A stretch of DNA of 10,868 nucleotides from Gammaproteobacteria bacterium (GCA_012960755.1 DUAT01000145.1:3756-14623), one strand, 5' to 3'. Counted from the first letter of the stretch, positions 1-5,534 are shown. Program-made: numbers and translations. The notes: a model not told the origin generated them from the sequence alone.

Positions 1-199
1 GTTCTTTTAAATTGACCCCCTTTTTAAGGTGTTAAAAAACACGTTTAGCTGGCTATGTACAACATCGTGTCTAAGTGTAGGCATTGCATTGATTCACCAG
101 AGGTTTCCCTTTGAGATCAAGCACTTATCTTGCTGTCGGTTAGTAACACCGAAATGTAGGCGTTTTTGTAAACACTACGTTTATAGGTGAGATATGCCA

Positions 200-219
200 A
201 TTGGTACAGTATTGGTACA
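200..219. repeat. Direct repeat ATTGGTACA x2
   Basis: Two exact 9-base copies of ATTGGTACA lie at 200-208 and 211-219, so they recur every 11 bases, about one helical turn. The arms TAGGTG and CACCTA flank them. The arrangement suits a protein-binding site upstream of the first gene, but no binding protein can be named. Confidence 0.5.
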
Positions 220-225
220 CCTAAA

Positions 226-261
226 TGCTGCACTGCAACACAGCACGCGACTGGCGTCGCG
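226..261 (+). promoter_or_regulatory. Tandem leader hairpins before first gene
   Basis: The first hairpin has a 5-bp stem TGCTG/CAGCA (226-230 and 241-245). The second abuts it, with a 6-bp stem CGCGAC/GTCGCG (246-251 and 256-261) and loop TGGC. There is no T-tract, so this is not a classical terminator. The second hairpin ends 38 bases before the ATG at 299. The same 6-bp stem, 4-base loop and 38-base spacing recur before the gene at 837. Confidence 0.5.
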
Positions 262-298
262 AGGCCCATCATCTTTACATCAACATTAGGAGATCATT

Positions 299-748
299 AT
301 GAAGCTCGTACTAAACACCCAGTTTATGGAGAACTACGGCGCCCACGACTACGACCCGGCGTTGCCGGTCCCGCAGCGGTGGAAGCACAAAGGTGGTGAC
401 ACCTACGTAGTTGCTGACATCCCCACCACCATCACTGCTGAGAGTATCAAGGCTCTCGTTGCAGAGGTGTCTCCCTTCATCGAGTACGCCAACGACCACA
501 CTGAGGAATACATCACTCAGTGGTGCATCGCCGATAGCGATGCGGTTGTTGTCGAGCACTGGGAAACACCCGTCAACATCTCACGTGGCTGTGAGTTGTT
601 AGGTGTTGAGTGGGTATGTGAGGAACGTCACATGCCCTGTGACTTTGACCCGGATGAGTACAAAGGTAAGACCATTACCTACGTACCCACCAATGACCCA
701 ACCCGCCGTGAGGAAGCGGGGTCGTACACCTGTACCTACATAACGTAG
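299..748 (+). CDS. Conserved phage protein of unknown function (LNTQF-ENYGAHD type)
   Basis: A 149-residue soluble protein whose start has a good ribosome binding site (AGGAGA, 7 bases before the ATG). It opens with MKLVLNTQFMENYGAHD and continues with a WKHKGG segment at about residues 28-33. From memory this N-terminus is shared by hypothetical proteins of many phages, but I know of no assigned function. No catalytic motif, signal peptide or membrane segment is visible. The last residues, YTCTYIT, closely match the tail of the protein encoded at 3141-3362, also at DNA level. It is preceded by tandem hairpins and followed by two more, and it is the first gene of the + strand block. Confidence 0.85.
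   Translation: MKLVLNTQFMENYGAHDYDPALPVPQRWKHKGGDTYVVADIPTTITAESIKALVAEVSPFIEYANDHTEEYITQWCIADSDAVVVEHWETPVNISRGCELLGVEWVCEERHMPCDFDPDEYKGKTITYVPTNDPTRREEAGSYTCTYIT
725..744 (+). repeat. Shared 20-base 3'-end repeat, copy 1
   Basis: TACACCTGTACCTACATAAC matches 17 of 20 bases of the segment at 3330-3349. Both copies are read in the same frame and lie at the 3' end of their genes, giving YTCTYIT here and YTCRYIT there. Confidence 0.55.
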
Positions 749-760
749 GCCCAAGACGTC

Positions 761-799
761 GGGGCTGCTGGCGCAGCCCCTCCCGCGTCTCGTGACGCG
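761..799 (+). promoter_or_regulatory. Tandem intergenic hairpins
   Basis: Hairpin 1 has an 8-bp perfect stem GGGGCTGC/GCAGCCCC (761-768 and 773-780) with loop TGGC. Hairpin 2 follows after 3 bases, with a 6-bp stem CGCGTC/GACGCG (784-789 and 794-799) and loop TCGT. No T-run follows either, so an intrinsic terminator is unlikely. Possible roles are an mRNA-stabilising or processing structure, or a protein-binding site. Hairpin 2 ends 38 bases before the next ATG. Confidence 0.55.
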
Positions 800-836
800 A
801 AACATATCTCATTTACTTAATAACAGGAGACACATT

Positions 837-1058
837 ATGGCTCAACTTATCCCATTAGACGAATACGGCGAACGCTGCCGCGACAATCCCGACTACCACG
901 ATGCGACTATTAAGACGCAGCACGGTGAGTGGAATCTGCTGTTCAACCCTCTTGACGGTACCTACTGGTACGCAGACATCACCAGTTGCTACAACGGGCC
1001 CTTCGAGGACCCACGCGACTGCAAGCTCGCACTGATGTTGTACTGCCAGGAAATCTAG
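837..1058 (+). CDS. Small hypothetical phage protein, 73 aa
   Basis: A 73-residue acidic, aromatic-rich protein that I do not recognise. I chose the ATG at 837 because CAGGAGA lies 7 bases upstream. An in-frame ATG at 792 would put the start inside the intergenic hairpin and has no ribosome binding site. The centre reads GTYWYADITSCYNGPF. There are three cysteines but no CxxC pair, and no membrane or signal segment. It sits alone between two hairpin-bearing gaps, so it probably shares a transcript with the neighbours but may be regulated through its leader. Confidence 0.75.
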   Translation: MAQLIPLDEYGERCRDNPDYHDATIKTQHGEWNLLFNPLDGTYWYADITSCYNGPFEDPRDCKLALMLYCQEI

Positions 1059-1182
1059 GCTTCGATGGACCTTAGTCGGTCCATTACACGGTGGTGGAAC
1101 CACCTTGTATCGCCTCATGGCCTCCAGTGGGGGCCATGCACGATGCAACCTTTGGCATCTAACCTTTAACAAGGAGGACATT
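1059..1182 (+). promoter_or_regulatory. Intergenic region with four consecutive hairpins (possible structured RNA)
   Basis: Four hairpins fill 1065-1159. The first is ATGGACC/GGTCCAT (1065-1071 and 1078-1084, loop of 6). The second is GGTGGT/ACCACC (1090-1095 and 1099-1104, loop GGA). The third is a 9-bp stem with one G-U pair (1117-1125 and 1129-1137, loop AGT). The fourth is GATGC/GCATC (1142-1146 and 1155-1159, loop of 8). The linkers are 4-12 bases. This is much more structure than a 124-base spacer should hold by chance. It could be the leader of the next gene, a processed small RNA, or a set of protein-binding sites. No T-run is present. Confidence 0.5.
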
Positions 1183-1629
1183 ATGTCCATAGTAAAAGCA
1201 ATACCCCAGGCTGACGGCTCACACCACGTTGTATTCACCGGGATGAGCGTCAGCTCCATAGATAAGGATTACCCCAAGTGGGTGGTTCGTGAAGCCACAT
1301 CACGCCGAGGTAGAAGCGGCAGGTGGTACACACGTGCCGTAATCATCAACCCCGCTGTCCCACAGCGAGTATCTACAATAACACCAGTAGTTAATGTAGT
1401 TTCTTCTAAACTTACGCCGTCAGTGCCTCTTCAGGCATCCTTATTTGAGGATTACCTGGTCTGTAAGAAGTGCGATGGTTCAGGCGACTACTACAACGTG
1501 CGCCGTCAGCAGACGGTGGTCGGTGGTTGCTCCAACTGCGATGGCTTAGGTCACATGACCAAGGCACGCGCGAAGATCAACGCTGACAACGCTCGTAACA
1601 ACATTCGCACCCTTCCCTGGTGCAAATGA
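1183..1629 (+). CDS. Protein with DnaJ-type zinc-binding motifs, 148 aa
   Basis: The N-terminal ~90 residues are basic and unrecognised (RRGRSGRW at about 41-48). The C-terminal part has two CxxCxGxG-type motifs, CKKCDGSG (94-101) and CSNCDGLG (116-123). In DnaJ a pair of such motifs makes one zinc centre. There is no J domain, so it is not a co-chaperone of the usual kind. It is more likely a small zinc-stabilised phage protein that binds nucleic acid or protein. The start at 1183 is set by AAGGAGG 5 bases upstream. An in-frame ATG at 1105 lies inside the hairpin cluster and lacks a ribosome binding site. The gene ends just before a copy of the palindromic motif. Confidence 0.75.
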   Translation: MSIVKAIPQADGSHHVVFTGMSVSSIDKDYPKWVVREATSRRGRSGRWYTRAVIINPAVPQRVSTITPVVNVVSSKLTPSVPLQASLFEDYLVCKKCDGSGDYYNVRRQQTVVGGCSNCDGLGHMTKARAKINADNARNNIRTLPWCK

Positions 1630-1646
1630 TATAAGCAATGCTGTTA
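1629..1646 (+). repeat. Palindromic motif copy 1 (ATATAAGCAATGCTGTTA)
   Basis: This 18-base sequence is identical to the one at 3773-3790. Its core AGCAATGCT (1634-1642) is a palindrome except for the central base. A -10-like TAATAT lies at 1645-1650, but no good -35 box is visible. The copy starts right at the stop codon of the preceding gene, 50 bases before the next ATG. It is a probable operator or phage promoter element. Confidence 0.6.
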
Positions 1647-1651
1647 ATATG

Positions 1652-1673
1652 CCGCTGGCCGCCCGGTCAGCGG
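1652..1673 (+). promoter_or_regulatory. Leader hairpin, 9-bp stem
   Basis: A stem of nine pairs, one of them G-U, is formed by 1652-1660 and 1665-1673 around loop GCCC. It is GC-rich with no T-run after it. It ends 23 bases before the ATG at 1696 and directly follows a palindromic motif copy, so promoter or operator and hairpin form one compact control region. Confidence 0.5.
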
Positions 1674-1695
1674 TAACTCACAGGAGTACACAAAA

Positions 1696-1986
1696 ATGGA
1701 ACACCCACACACTGCTGCATCAACATTTAAATACTGGCGCTTAACTGAGCCGAAACTCGATGCCTTTGGCATTCAACACTTTGGCTCTGGTCAGAGCGAC
1801 TACTGGAAAGTATGCATACGCTGGTCTGACAAGTTAGGCCTTCGGCACCCTCACGACTTCTCGTCGCGTGCCGCAGCCGATCACTTCATCAACAAGGTGA
1901 AGAGCTCGTTCTACATCACCCCAGACCTGTGGACACAGGAGTTCTATCCTGACCACGGCTGGGAAAACACGGAGATTTGCGACTGA
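1696..1986 (+). CDS. Hypothetical phage protein, 96 aa
   Basis: A 96-residue soluble protein, rich in histidine and aromatic residues (HPHTAASTFKYW near the start). I do not recognise the family. CAGGAG lies 9 bases before the ATG. There is no signal peptide, membrane segment or cysteine cluster. Its stop TGA shares one base with the ATG of the membrane protein downstream, so the two are probably translationally coupled. A hairpin and the palindromic motif lie immediately upstream, making this a possible first gene of a transcript. Confidence 0.75.
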   Translation: MEHPHTAASTFKYWRLTEPKLDAFGIQHFGSGQSDYWKVCIRWSDKLGLRHPHDFSSRAAADHFINKVKSSFYITPDLWTQEFYPDHGWENTEICD

Positions 1987-2396
1987 TGACTACTATAAGC
2001 CAATGGAAATATGTACTACACGCCGCCGCCCCGATAGTTATCGGGGTGGGTGTCGGTTTCGCTCTAGCAGCAATTGCGGGTTTGTATCACCTGTTCTTTG
2101 TTGACATTGAACCTTTTGTACCCAAGCCGCTTACCTTCATGCCTTCTAGCTATGAAATAGTTCAAAGTGAAAAGGAGGCTATGAGGCTTCTGGTTCTAAT
2201 GATATTTGGAACATGCTCCTTTTACGGCTTCCTTATGCAGTTCGAACGCTCAGGTACGCCAAGTAGATTACGAGACCTTGAGTGGTCCCCTAACTACAAA
2301 TACTCCTTACTAATACCTGTTATTGGTTTAGTAATGATGATCCCTCTGCTTATCCTTCCGGGTAAGCATCGCTACTACAACGGAGACCCGAAATGA
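1986..2396 (+). CDS. Three-pass membrane protein, 136 aa
   Basis: Hydrophobic segments at about residues 10-38, 67-85 and 105-125 predict an inner-membrane protein with three helices. No known family is recognised. I chose the ATG at 1986, which overlaps the upstream stop as TGATG. A TTG at 1977 would sit only 2 bases from the GGAG at 1971-1974, too close to use it. The gene overlaps the metallophosphoesterase start by 4 bases (ATGA), so the two are likely made together. A strong hairpin (2026-2049) lies early in the coding sequence. Confidence 0.7.
   Translation: MTTISQWKYVLHAAAPIVIGVGVGFALAAIAGLYHLFFVDIEPFVPKPLTFMPSSYEIVQSEKEAMRLLVLMIFGTCSFYGFLMQFERSGTPSRLRDLEWSPNYKYSLLIPVIGLVMMIPLLILPGKHRYYNGDPK
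2026..2049 (+). other. GC-rich hairpin within 5' coding sequence
   Basis: The arms 2026-2035 and 2040-2049 pair over 10 bp with one G-U, around loop AGTT. The perfect core is CCCCGAT/ATCGGGG. It begins 40 bases into the membrane-protein gene and could slow early elongation or act as an RNA-processing site. The coding constraint is visible as Ala-Pro-Ile-Val-Ile-Gly codons. Confidence 0.45.
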
Positions 2397-3118
2397 TCTA
2401 TTACGTAGGTGATTTACACGCCAACCTCAATGCGATCAAGCGCATCGATCAGGCGTGCCACGACGGTGTCGTGGTTCAGGTCGGGGATTTTGGCATCGGG
2501 TTTGAAAACCCTTGCCCTATCTTCGACTACTTCTTAAACACAGATGGTCCGCAGTGGTTCACCTGCGGTGGTAACCACGACAACTGGGACTTTCACGAGA
2601 CTGGCCCAACGATGCCGATGGGACGCTTTAAATGGGTCCCACGCGGTGAGATCGAGGTCATTGACGACCAGCGCCATCTATTCTTTGGTGGCGCCGAGTC
2701 AGTAGATAAGCACTCGCGTGTCGAGGGTGTGTCCTGGTGGCGCCGAGAGGTGCCGTCATTTGAGGAGACTATTAAGTTCCTCGATGCGCTGCACTTCGAA
2801 GACGACCTGACTGATGTCAGTGGCGTTGATGTAGTGGTGGCACACGATGCGCCCAGCTTTGTGGTGGATCGTATGTATGGACAACACCACGCACCTTCGG
2901 TGATGTGCCACGACCTTGAGGGTATCTACAAGACACTCTCCGAGGCACAACAGCCCGAAGCCTGGTACTACGGGCATCACCATCCCGATGTCTGGGACCT
3001 CTCACTGCGTGACGACAACGATACCGAGACAGATTTCATGTGTCTCGGTATCGAGACAGTTGTCAGTAGTGAACCAAACAGCGGCGGACCGGTCTTGCGA
3101 CCGGAAGCCCGTCGTTAA
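2393..3118 (+). CDS. Calcineurin-like metallophosphoesterase, 241 aa
   Basis: All signature blocks of the metallophosphoesterase superfamily are present in order: GDLHAN (D7, H9), GDFG (D32), GGNHDN (N61, H62, D63), AHD (H151) and GHHH (H195 and H197). These residues normally hold two metal ions (Mn, Fe or similar) that activate water to cleave phosphate esters. The length is typical for the single-domain members found in phages. The substrate cannot be told: phosphoprotein, 2',3'-cyclic phosphate and nucleic-acid ends are all known for the family. Start ATGA overlaps the upstream membrane-protein gene. The last third contains two inverted repeats (3019-3053 and 3089-3104). Confidence 0.9.
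   Translation: MIYYVGDLHANLNAIKRIDQACHDGVVVQVGDFGIGFENPCPIFDYFLNTDGPQWFTCGGNHDNWDFHETGPTMPMGRFKWVPRGEIEVIDDQRHLFFGGAESVDKHSRVEGVSWWRREVPSFEETIKFLDALHFEDDLTDVSGVDVVVAHDAPSFVVDRMYGQHHAPSVMCHDLEGIYKTLSEAQQPEAWYYGHHHPDVWDLSLRDDNDTETDFMCLGIETVVSSEPNSGGPVLRPEARR
3019..3053 (+). other. 13-bp perfect inverted repeat inside the phosphoesterase gene
   Basis: CGATACCGAGACA at 3019-3031 is the exact reverse complement of 3041-3053, with a 9-base loop between. Chance occurrence of a 13-bp stem with a short loop in about 11 kb is well below one in a hundred. It is in coding sequence with no T-run after it, so an RNase III-type processing site or a translational pause or decay element is more plausible than a terminator. 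Confidence 0.6.
3089..3104 (+). promoter_or_regulatory. Hairpin upstream of the gene at 3141 (6-bp stem, 4-base loop)
   Basis: CCGGTC/GACCGG with loop TTGC lies in the last codons of the phosphoesterase gene. It ends 37 bases before the next ATG, close to the 38-base spacing before the genes at 299 and 837. This suggests one repeated leader design. Confidence 0.45.
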
Positions 3119-3140
3119 TACTTTTAAACAGGAGAACGTT

Positions 3141-3362
3141 ATGAAACCAGCAGTCACACACATCCCAGAAGATGCGGATGACCCATATCGTCTGGAAAAT
3201 CCAGACTTTTGCAAAGCAATGGACGAGGACCTCGTCAAATTAGAGGAAAGAGCACTAGTGGCTTGGTCCGAACGGTTCCATCCGCTTATGTTTAACAGCG
3301 ACGAGAAATGTAAAAAGCACCTGTATACCTATACCTGTCGCTACATAACTTGCTATATCTAG
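3141..3362 (+). CDS. Small hypothetical phage protein with YTCRYITCYI tail, 73 aa
   Basis: A 73-residue acidic protein of unknown function. I chose the ATG at 3141 because CAGGAGA sits 7 bases upstream. The same frame is open back to 2916, but that part lies entirely within the phosphoesterase gene in another frame. The C-terminus, YTCRYITCYI, repeats the end of the protein at 299-748 (YTCTYIT). A shared functional tail or a duplicated gene end is possible. Two short perfect hairpins lie in its 5' half: GTCTGGA/TCCAGAC at 3190-3206 and GACGAG/CTCGTC at 3222-3236. Confidence 0.7.
   Translation: MKPAVTHIPEDADDPYRLENPDFCKAMDEDLVKLEERALVAWSERFHPLMFNSDEKCKKHLYTYTCRYITCYI
3330..3349 (+). repeat. 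Shared 20-base 3'-end repeat, copy 2
   Basis: TATACCTGTCGCTACATAAC pairs with the copy at 725-744 (17 of 20 identical, same frame). It encodes the YTCRYIT tail. Confidence 0.55.
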
Positions 3363-3372
3363 GAGAATAAGC

Positions 3373-3762
3373 ATGACCATGAAGCTGTATCAAAACCGAG
3401 TTAACTACGAAGTCAACTCACGCGTAACATTTTGGGGTTCAAGAGCCTTTGAACCCAAAATGTTCCTTAACTACAACCACGTAGCCACCGTAGATACGGA
3501 TGACCTCGAGGAGGTGTTTAACATCTGTAACTTCGAGGTTGACTGCGAAGGGAAACTCACCAGACACGCGCAGATGTACTCAGCGAGTGTCGGGGACATC
3601 ATCATAGATGATGAGAAACGGATGCACATGATCGATATGTCCGGCTTTGGCCGGGTACATCTGAGAATGGTGCCGCATCTGCGACAAAAGGTTGCTTCAA
3701 CCCTCAAACGCGTAAGAAATAAGACGTACTTACGCATGTTCAAACCGGAGGCCCTAAAATGA
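3373..3762 (+). CDS. SVGD-motif phage protein (YodL/LPD25-like), 129 aa
   Basis: AGGAGA lies 6 bases before the ATG at 3373. An ATG two codons later is the alternative start. The middle reads HVATVDTDDLEEVFNICN (about 36-53), followed by YSASVGDIII (69-78) and a MSGFGRV segment (89-95). A VA-V-x-DLEEVF-x-N block, then an SVGD block, then a GF segment is a pattern I associate with small phage and plasmid proteins of the YodL/LPD25 type, whose function is unclear. The match is by eye only. A 16-bp inverted repeat lies in codons 18-31. The stop overlaps the next start by 4 bases (ATGA). Confidence 0.75.
   Translation: MTMKLYQNRVNYEVNSRVTFWGSRAFEPKMFLNYNHVATVDTDDLEEVFNICNFEVDCEGKLTRHAQMYSASVGDIIIDDEKRMHMIDMSGFGRVHLRMVPHLRQKVASTLKRVRNKTYLRMFKPEALK
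3426..3464 (+). other. 16-bp inverted repeat with one bulge, inside coding sequence
   Basis: AACATTTTGGGGTTCAA (3426-3442) pairs with TTGAACCCAAAATGTT (3449-3464) over 16 base pairs, with a single bulged G (3437) and a 6-base loop. It is the longest stem seen in the window and far beyond chance. It lies about 55 bases after the start of the SVGD-motif gene. No T-run follows. It resembles an RNase III-type processing stem, but no cleavage site can be assigned. Confidence 0.65.
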
Positions 3763-4031
3763 GTAGTGACGAATATAAGCAATGCTGTTATACTGTAGGT
3801 AAACCTCATGATATTGCCTACGGTCCAACTGCTGAAGATTACATCGATACCGAGCGCTCCCGTATGGGAGCCGAGGTTATCCGTAATTCATACCAGCAGC
3901 AGTACCCACGAGATCACAAAGCCACTATCCAGACCATGCAGAAAATGGCATGGAGGCTTATGCCAAGAAACGAGAGTAGATTGGATAAATTTGTGAGACG
4001 TTTATTAACTAGGTTTATATCAGGAGAATAG
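3759..4031 (+). CDS. Hypothetical phage protein, 90 aa
   Basis: A 90-residue protein with an acidic N-terminal half and a strongly basic C-terminus (RLDKFVRRLLTRFISGE). It is unrecognised. The ATG overlaps the upstream stop as ATGA, and GGAGG lies 8 bases upstream. A full 18-base copy of the palindromic motif is embedded in codons 5-11 and translated as YKQCCY. The DNA element is therefore carried inside a gene, and the first codons may be shaped by it. A 6-bp hairpin GCTCCC/GGGAGC is at 3856-3871. Confidence 0.7.
   Translation: MSSDEYKQCCYTVGKPHDIAYGPTAEDYIDTERSRMGAEVIRNSYQQQYPRDHKATIQTMQKMAWRLMPRNESRLDKFVRRLLTRFISGE
3773..3790 (+). repeat. Palindromic motif copy 2 (ATATAAGCAATGCTGTTA)
   Basis: Identical over 18 bases to 1629-1646. 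A -10-like TATACT follows at 3789-3794, in the same relative position as TAATAT at copy 1. This copy lies within the start of the 90-residue gene. Confidence 0.6.
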
Positions 4032-4033
4032 AA

Positions 4034-4468
4034 ATGTTAGAAATGGCAATTGTCGGAATGATAGCAGCAGTCGCTTTATTAATTATGTTAATGAAGTTGG
4101 ACTTCTGGAAAGTTCTAGGCTTTGATCTTTATGTAGACATAGCGGCGACTGGCTTACTGATGGTCCTGTTTGCAGGAACATTAGGTGGCATGATCGCGGC
4201 GATGGTCGGAGGCCTTCAGATCTCTATCGTTCTACTTGTTGTTAAGAAGGTCTTTGGCTATATGAAACCAGTACGTATTAAGCGTGATGGTTTCATGTTC
4301 AAGTGCGAGTGGAAGACAATCCCTGGATTCCTCTATAACAAGCACATGGGTGCTAAGGGGTATTACTCCAAGTCAGCACCAGCGCCCAAGAAGAAAGACG
4401 AGGGTTTACGTATGCCGTTCTTTGGTTACGAAGAAGAACCCGTACGTTCCTTCTTCAAGGGGTGGTAA
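4034..4468 (+). CDS. Membrane protein with basic cytoplasmic tail, 144 aa
   Basis: Hydrophobic helices at about residues 2-21, 33-56 and 58-75 make the N-terminal half membrane-embedded. The C-terminal ~70 residues are soluble, basic and proline-containing (SAPAPKKKDEG), and end FFKGW. No family is recognised. CAGGAGA within the end of the upstream gene serves as ribosome binding site, 7 bases before the ATG, with a 2-base gap between the genes. A phage inner-membrane accessory protein is the safest description. A holin is possible by size, but the long tail and the setting away from lysis genes argue against it. Confidence 0.75.
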   Translation: MLEMAIVGMIAAVALLIMLMKLDFWKVLGFDLYVDIAATGLLMVLFAGTLGGMIAAMVGGLQISIVLLVVKKVFGYMKPVRIKRDGFMFKCEWKTIPGFLYNKHMGAKGYYSKSAPAPKKKDEGLRMPFFGYEEEPVRSFFKGW

Positions 4469-4472
4469 CGAA

Positions 4473-4488
4473 CTGGTCTGGCGACCAG
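4473..4488 (+). promoter_or_regulatory. Intergenic hairpin (6-bp stem, loop TGGC)
   Basis: CTGGTC/GACCAG around loop TGGC lies in the 66-base gap before the gene at 4535, ending 47 bases from its ATG. The C(TGGC)G loop is the same as in the hairpins at 246-261 and 761-780. There is no T-run. Confidence 0.45.
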
Positions 4489-4534
4489 AGTCTAATCATT
4501 CGTACCTTAGTCTTGACTATTAACAGGAGATTCT

Positions 4535-4756
4535 ATGGACTACTCAAAAATTGAGAAGTTTGATAAGAAAGAAGAAACCAACATGATCGCACGGGAAATT
4601 AACGTGCCCATGAATGGTGACTATAACTGGCCTGATGCAATGGGCTTAGAGGTACAGTCACCGACCCTATCCTCCCCAGAGGATATTTTAATTCGCCGAG
4701 AAGAACTCGGTGATTTCTCTTTACTAACTAATAGGAATATAAGCAATGCTAAATAA
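4535..4756 (+). CDS. Small hypothetical phage protein, 73 aa
   Basis: A 73-residue charged protein (start MDYSKIEKFDKKEETN) with no recognisable domain, membrane segment or cysteine. CAGGAGA is 5 bases before the ATG. Its last codons (NISNAK) carry copy 3 of the palindromic motif. A stem of 8 bp with one G-U (4693-4700 and 4706-4713) lies shortly before it. The next gene starts 14 bases after the stop. Confidence 0.7.
   Translation: MDYSKIEKFDKKEETNMIAREINVPMNGDYNWPDAMGLEVQSPTLSSPEDILIRREELGDFSLLTNRNISNAK
4737..4750 (+). repeat. Palindromic motif copy 3 (ATATAAGCAATGCT)
   Basis: Shares the first 14 bases of copies 1 and 2, after which the sequence becomes A-rich. It overlaps the end of the 73-residue gene and ends 20 bases before the ATG at 4770. 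It is placed to control the 254-residue gene. Confidence 0.6.
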
Positions 4757-4769
4757 AAAGGAAAACACG

Positions 4770-5534
4770 ATGGTCGAGAGCCCCACCCAGATGCCCATTG
4801 ATGGCGTAAAAGATTTACGCAATATGGACCCCACAGCACATGGATACTGTGCTTGGGCAATGGGTAATGCACTCAATCGGAACGTTCGTTCAGCCTCAAT
4901 GAGAGCAGTACACGAGGAACGAAAGGGTGCTGGTAAGTCCAACGATGACGCCAATGAGTTAAAGGCTGATCTGGACGCGATCTTTGACGAAGAGGCACAA
5001 ATGGCCGAAATGGGCCTTGCCTTCACTGAGAAGGTGACTGCCTACGACGATCTGGAACGCTGGTTAAGCGTCCGTAGAGCCTTGGCAATGCCTGGCAAAG
5101 GTGCTTGGGCTATCAACCCGTTGAAGAATGACTTCGAATGGTTGGTGGATCGAGAGAAATCCAAGCAAGCACCGGATGACAAGACCCTTACGAAATTGGC
5201 CGCCGCAACGCCATATTCCAAGGAGAAGGTCAGTCAGTTGTTGTCTGAGCAACGCGAAGAGGCCGTGGGTAATACGGAGGAAACCGTAAAACACGCGTTT
5301 CAGTTGATCTCATTAGCCAAAACGGATCGAACGGAGTTGCCTTCCAATTTCGCACAAGAAATGCAGAAGGTCATCGATCAGGGTGGTGTTAATGCACTGA
5401 AAGCGGCACGCGGCGATGTTAATACTGCGCTCGCCAACACCTCGTTCTTAAAGGTGTACGACGTGAAAAACCAGGAAACAATCTCTACCTCAGAAGTAGA
5501 GAGACGCGACGGAGGCATAGTTTATAACAGCTAA
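4770..5534 (+). CDS. Hypothetical phage protein, 254 aa
   Basis: A soluble, mostly helical-looking protein of 254 residues, unrecognised. Charged, alanine-rich stretches (about 57-78 and 150-180) suggest coiled-coil or helical-bundle structure. No catalytic motif, signal or membrane helix is visible. The ATG at 4770 has AAGGA 7 bases upstream. The in-frame ATG at 4746 lies inside the palindromic motif and the preceding gene and has no ribosome binding site. This is the last gene before the strong terminator, and the largest of the first block. A virion, scaffold-like or DNA-transaction role cannot be distinguished. Confidence 0.75.
   Translation: MVESPTQMPIDGVKDLRNMDPTAHGYCAWAMGNALNRNVRSASMRAVHEERKGAGKSNDDANELKADLDAIFDEEAQMAEMGLAFTEKVTAYDDLERWLSVRRALAMPGKGAWAINPLKNDFEWLVDREKSKQAPDDKTLTKLAAATPYSKEKVSQLLSEQREEAVGNTEETVKHAFQLISLAKTDRTELPSNFAQEMQKVIDQGGVNALKAARGDVNTALANTSFLKVYDVKNQETISTSEVERRDGGIVYNS

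Larger units (their letters stand above)
1..298. other. Gene-free leader region with repeats
   Basis: No open frame crosses the left edge and no convincing gene lies in these 298 bases. The stretch holds a direct repeat (200-219), a 6-bp inverted repeat TAGGTG/CACCTA flanking it (184-189 and 218-223), and two abutting hairpins (226-245 and 246-261) just before the first gene. A core GCATTGC at 81-87 is a weak relative of the palindromic motif seen elsewhere in the window. A TTGACC at 12-17 has no well-spaced -10 box, so I do not call a promoter, although the transcript of the first gene block could start here. Confidence 0.6.

Noticed and set aside
12..38. TTGACC with downstream A-rich -10-like string
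   Set aside because: The spacing is 14-15 bases with a poor -10, so a promoter is not supported.
187..399. GTG-started frame of 70 codons before and over the first gene
   Set aside because: It runs through the repeat and hairpin region, overlaps the well-supported gene at 299 by 101 bases, has no ribosome binding site, and its protein looks random.
792..836. Upstream ATG extension of the gene at 837
   Set aside because: It would start inside an intergenic hairpin without a ribosome binding site, while 837 has CAGGAGA at ideal spacing.
1105..1182. Upstream ATG extension of the zinc-motif gene
   Set aside because: It lies in the hairpin cluster and has no ribosome binding site; AAGGAGG points to 1183.
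855..1259. Long reverse-strand frames here and at 3471-3809 and 9574-9924
   Set aside because: Each lies antisense to a well-supported + strand gene, with no ribosome binding site or recognisable protein. All real genes here are on the + strand.
3808..3996. 62-codon frame within the 90-residue gene
   Set aside because: It is an overlapping frame with no ribosome binding site and low-complexity random-looking product; considered only because a -10-like box lies just upstream.
4746..4769. Upstream ATG for the 254-residue gene
   Set aside because: It is inside the palindromic motif and the preceding gene, with no Shine-Dalgarno sequence; 4770 has AAGGA at good spacing.
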